From: Alphaproteobacteria bacterium | GTDB taxonomy: Bacteria > Pseudomonadota > Alphaproteobacteria > Rhodobacterales > Rhodobacteraceae | DNA length: 43,709 nt | Direction of reading: 5' to 3' | Assembly: GCA_030426685.1 (NCBI GenBank) | Contig: JAUHYC010000033.1 | Coordinates: forward strand, 1 to 43,709 | Shown: one piece after another, positions 42,806 to 43,709 of the stretch | Numbering within the stretch: the first letter of the stretch is position 1 | How the letters are laid out: each line of letters opens with the position of its first letter | The notes under the pieces: model-generated | What the model was told of the DNA's origin: nothing | What the model saw: only the letters and a program-made list of their open reading frames with translations | Databases searched by the model: none | Made by a program: the position numbers and the translations under genes

Positions 42806-43407
42806 GACTTGCCGATTTTGGGTTCGGTTCCCGCCTTGATCCGCGCCAGGTTCGCGCTGTGCCGCCAATAAATCAGCAGCGTCAGAACGATCCCAAGAAT
42901 GAACGTGCTGCCATCGGTCAGAACCATGATCCATGTGGTCGACAGAGCAGCAGCAGCCAGCGCGCCAACGGACGAGATGCGCCAGATCGCGGCGGCCACC
43001 AGCCAGGTCACACAGCAGGCAACACCGACGCGCCAGTCCAGCGCCATCCACAGGCCCAGAAAGGTTGCCACGCCTTTTCCGCCTCTGAATCCCAGCCACA
43101 CCGGAAAACAATGCCCAAGGAAGGCCGTCAGGGCCGCAATTTGCGCCGCGTCCTCTCCGGCCAGAGCGCGGGCCAGCAATACCGCCACAGCTCCCTTGGC
43201 TGCGTCCAACAAAAGGGTCAGCGCCGCAGCCCCTTTGTTACCCGTGCGCAGCACATTGGTCGCGCCGATATTGCCTGATCCGATCTTGCGCAGATTGCCC
43301 AGCCCCATGACGCGCGCAATGATCATGCCGAACGGGATTGAGCCCATCAGGTATCCAAGAACGGCCCACAGGATCAGTTGGGTCGTCGTGCTGTCAATGA
43401 GGGGCAT
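42802..43407 (-). CDS. plsY: Acyl phosphate:glycerol-3-phosphate acyltransferase
   Basis: This 201-aa inner-membrane enzyme makes lysophosphatidic acid from acyl phosphate and glycerol 3-phosphate. The three family motifs are present: GSIPFGMIIARVMG (motif 1, about 17-30), the glycerol-phosphate loop RKIGSGNIGATNVLRTGNK (about 35-53), and GHCFPVWLGFRGGKGVAT (about 97-114). About five spans. It overlaps pyrC by one base and the next small gene by four. With pgsA at 14921 this is the second phospholipid-synthesis gene in the window. Confidence 0.95.
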   Translation of the reverse strand: MPLIDSTTTQLILWAVLGYLMGSIPFGMIIARVMGLGNLRKIGSGNIGATNVLRTGNKGAAALTLLLDAAKGAVAVLLARALAGEDAAQIAALTAFLGHCFPVWLGFRGGKGVATFLGLWMALDWRVGVACCVTWLVAAAIWRISSVGALAAAALSTTWIMVLTDGSTFILGIVLTLLIYWRHSANLARIKAGTEPKIGKS

Positions 43408-43709
43408 CAGGCTCTCCGGTAGACTTCTTTTCCGGCCACATAGGTCGCGCTGACCTTACCCTGCATCCGCTGGCCGTCAAACGGAGTATTCTGAGATTTC
43501 GATCTCAGAGAGAACCGGTCCAACACAAAGGGCACGTCCGGGTCGAACAACACCAAATCGGCGGGTGCCCCCTCGGCTAGTCGGCCCGAGGCCAGCCCCA
43601 AACGTCTTGCGGGGTTCAATGCCATGGCGCGGAACAGCGTCGGCAGGTCCAACTGGCCTGCATGATACAGGCGCAGCGCTGCAGGCAGCAGCGTTTCCAG
43701 CGCAACGGC
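43407..43709 (-). CDS. pyrC: Dihydroorotase, C-terminal part (cut by window edge)
   Basis: Only the last 100 residues are in view; the gene continues past the right edge. The end of an amidohydrolase is recognisable: LPTLFRAMALNPARRLGLASGRLAEGAPADLVLFDPDVPFVLD, then SQNTPFDGQRMQGKVSATYVAGKEVYR, the C-terminal block of class I dihydroorotase. It would cyclise carbamoyl aspartate in pyrimidine synthesis. Its stop overlaps the plsY start by one base (TGATG); pyrC-plsY is a usual alphaproteobacterial pair. Allantoinase-like relatives are possible but less likely. Confidence 0.85.
   Translation of the reverse strand, partial: AVALETLLPAALRLYHAGQLDLPTLFRAMALNPARRLGLASGRLAEGAPADLVLFDPDVPFVLDRFSLRSKSQNTPFDGQRMQGKVSATYVAGKEVYRRA

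Overview
The chromosomal part of the window reads as a marine alphaproteobacterium of the Rhodobacterales (Roseobacter group). This is inferred from gene content and order (pgsA-moaD-moaE, pyrC-plsY, COQ9 opposite rpsU, CHASE2 cyclase next to FecR, a plant-type glutamate-cysteine ligase) and from the GC-rich codon use. No species can be named from the sequence alone.

Positions 1-8863 are the right part of an integrated mobile element with visibly lower GC than the rest. From left to right it holds a large KAP-type P-loop NTPase with membrane segments, a convergent small membrane protein, a rolling-circle-type replication initiator, a 74-aa companion, an AlpA-like DNA-binding protein, an unrecognised helical protein and a P4-type tyrosine integrase. 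It ends at a displaced tRNA-Lys 3' half (8819-8863). The left end, and presumably the intact tRNA-Lys, lie outside the window. The pairing of rep and int suggests a small integrative element (phage satellite or IME-like) with the KAP ATPase as cargo. The spacers hold hairpins and operator-like repeats that the genes do not explain.

Positions 8864-13341 carry an IS21 istB remnant, a FecR-CHASE2/adenylate cyclase pair and tRNA-Ser(GCT). Positions 13848-19547 hold an EamA transporter, pgsA, moaD, moaE, a coiled-coil membrane protein, a long OmpA-domain protein and ubiA. ubiA is divergent from rsmE with only 12 bases between the start codons. The run rsmE, GNAT, membrane protein, gshA, pheS reads rightward. 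pheS and pheT are separated by a low-GC translationally coupled gene, a REP/BIME-like repeat cluster and an exported esterase.

Positions 28439-36632 hold a LysR regulator divergent from a methyltransferase, ytoQ, a glutathione transferase divergent from an MscS channel, alanine dehydrogenase divergent from an Lrp-type regulator across a palindrome, a PPK2 kinase, and a CAP-domain protein with seven identical 15-residue repeats. Positions 36930-43709 hold rpsU, COQ9, two quinone oxidoreductase-like MDR proteins, a DUF2189 membrane protein, an outer-membrane beta-barrel, a YHS-domain protein, and the end of an operon pyrC (cut by the window edge)-plsY-small orf.

The strongest candidate for something undescribed is the element at the left: its KAP ATPase and facing membrane protein, and the rep/alpA/int module with its structured non-coding DNA.
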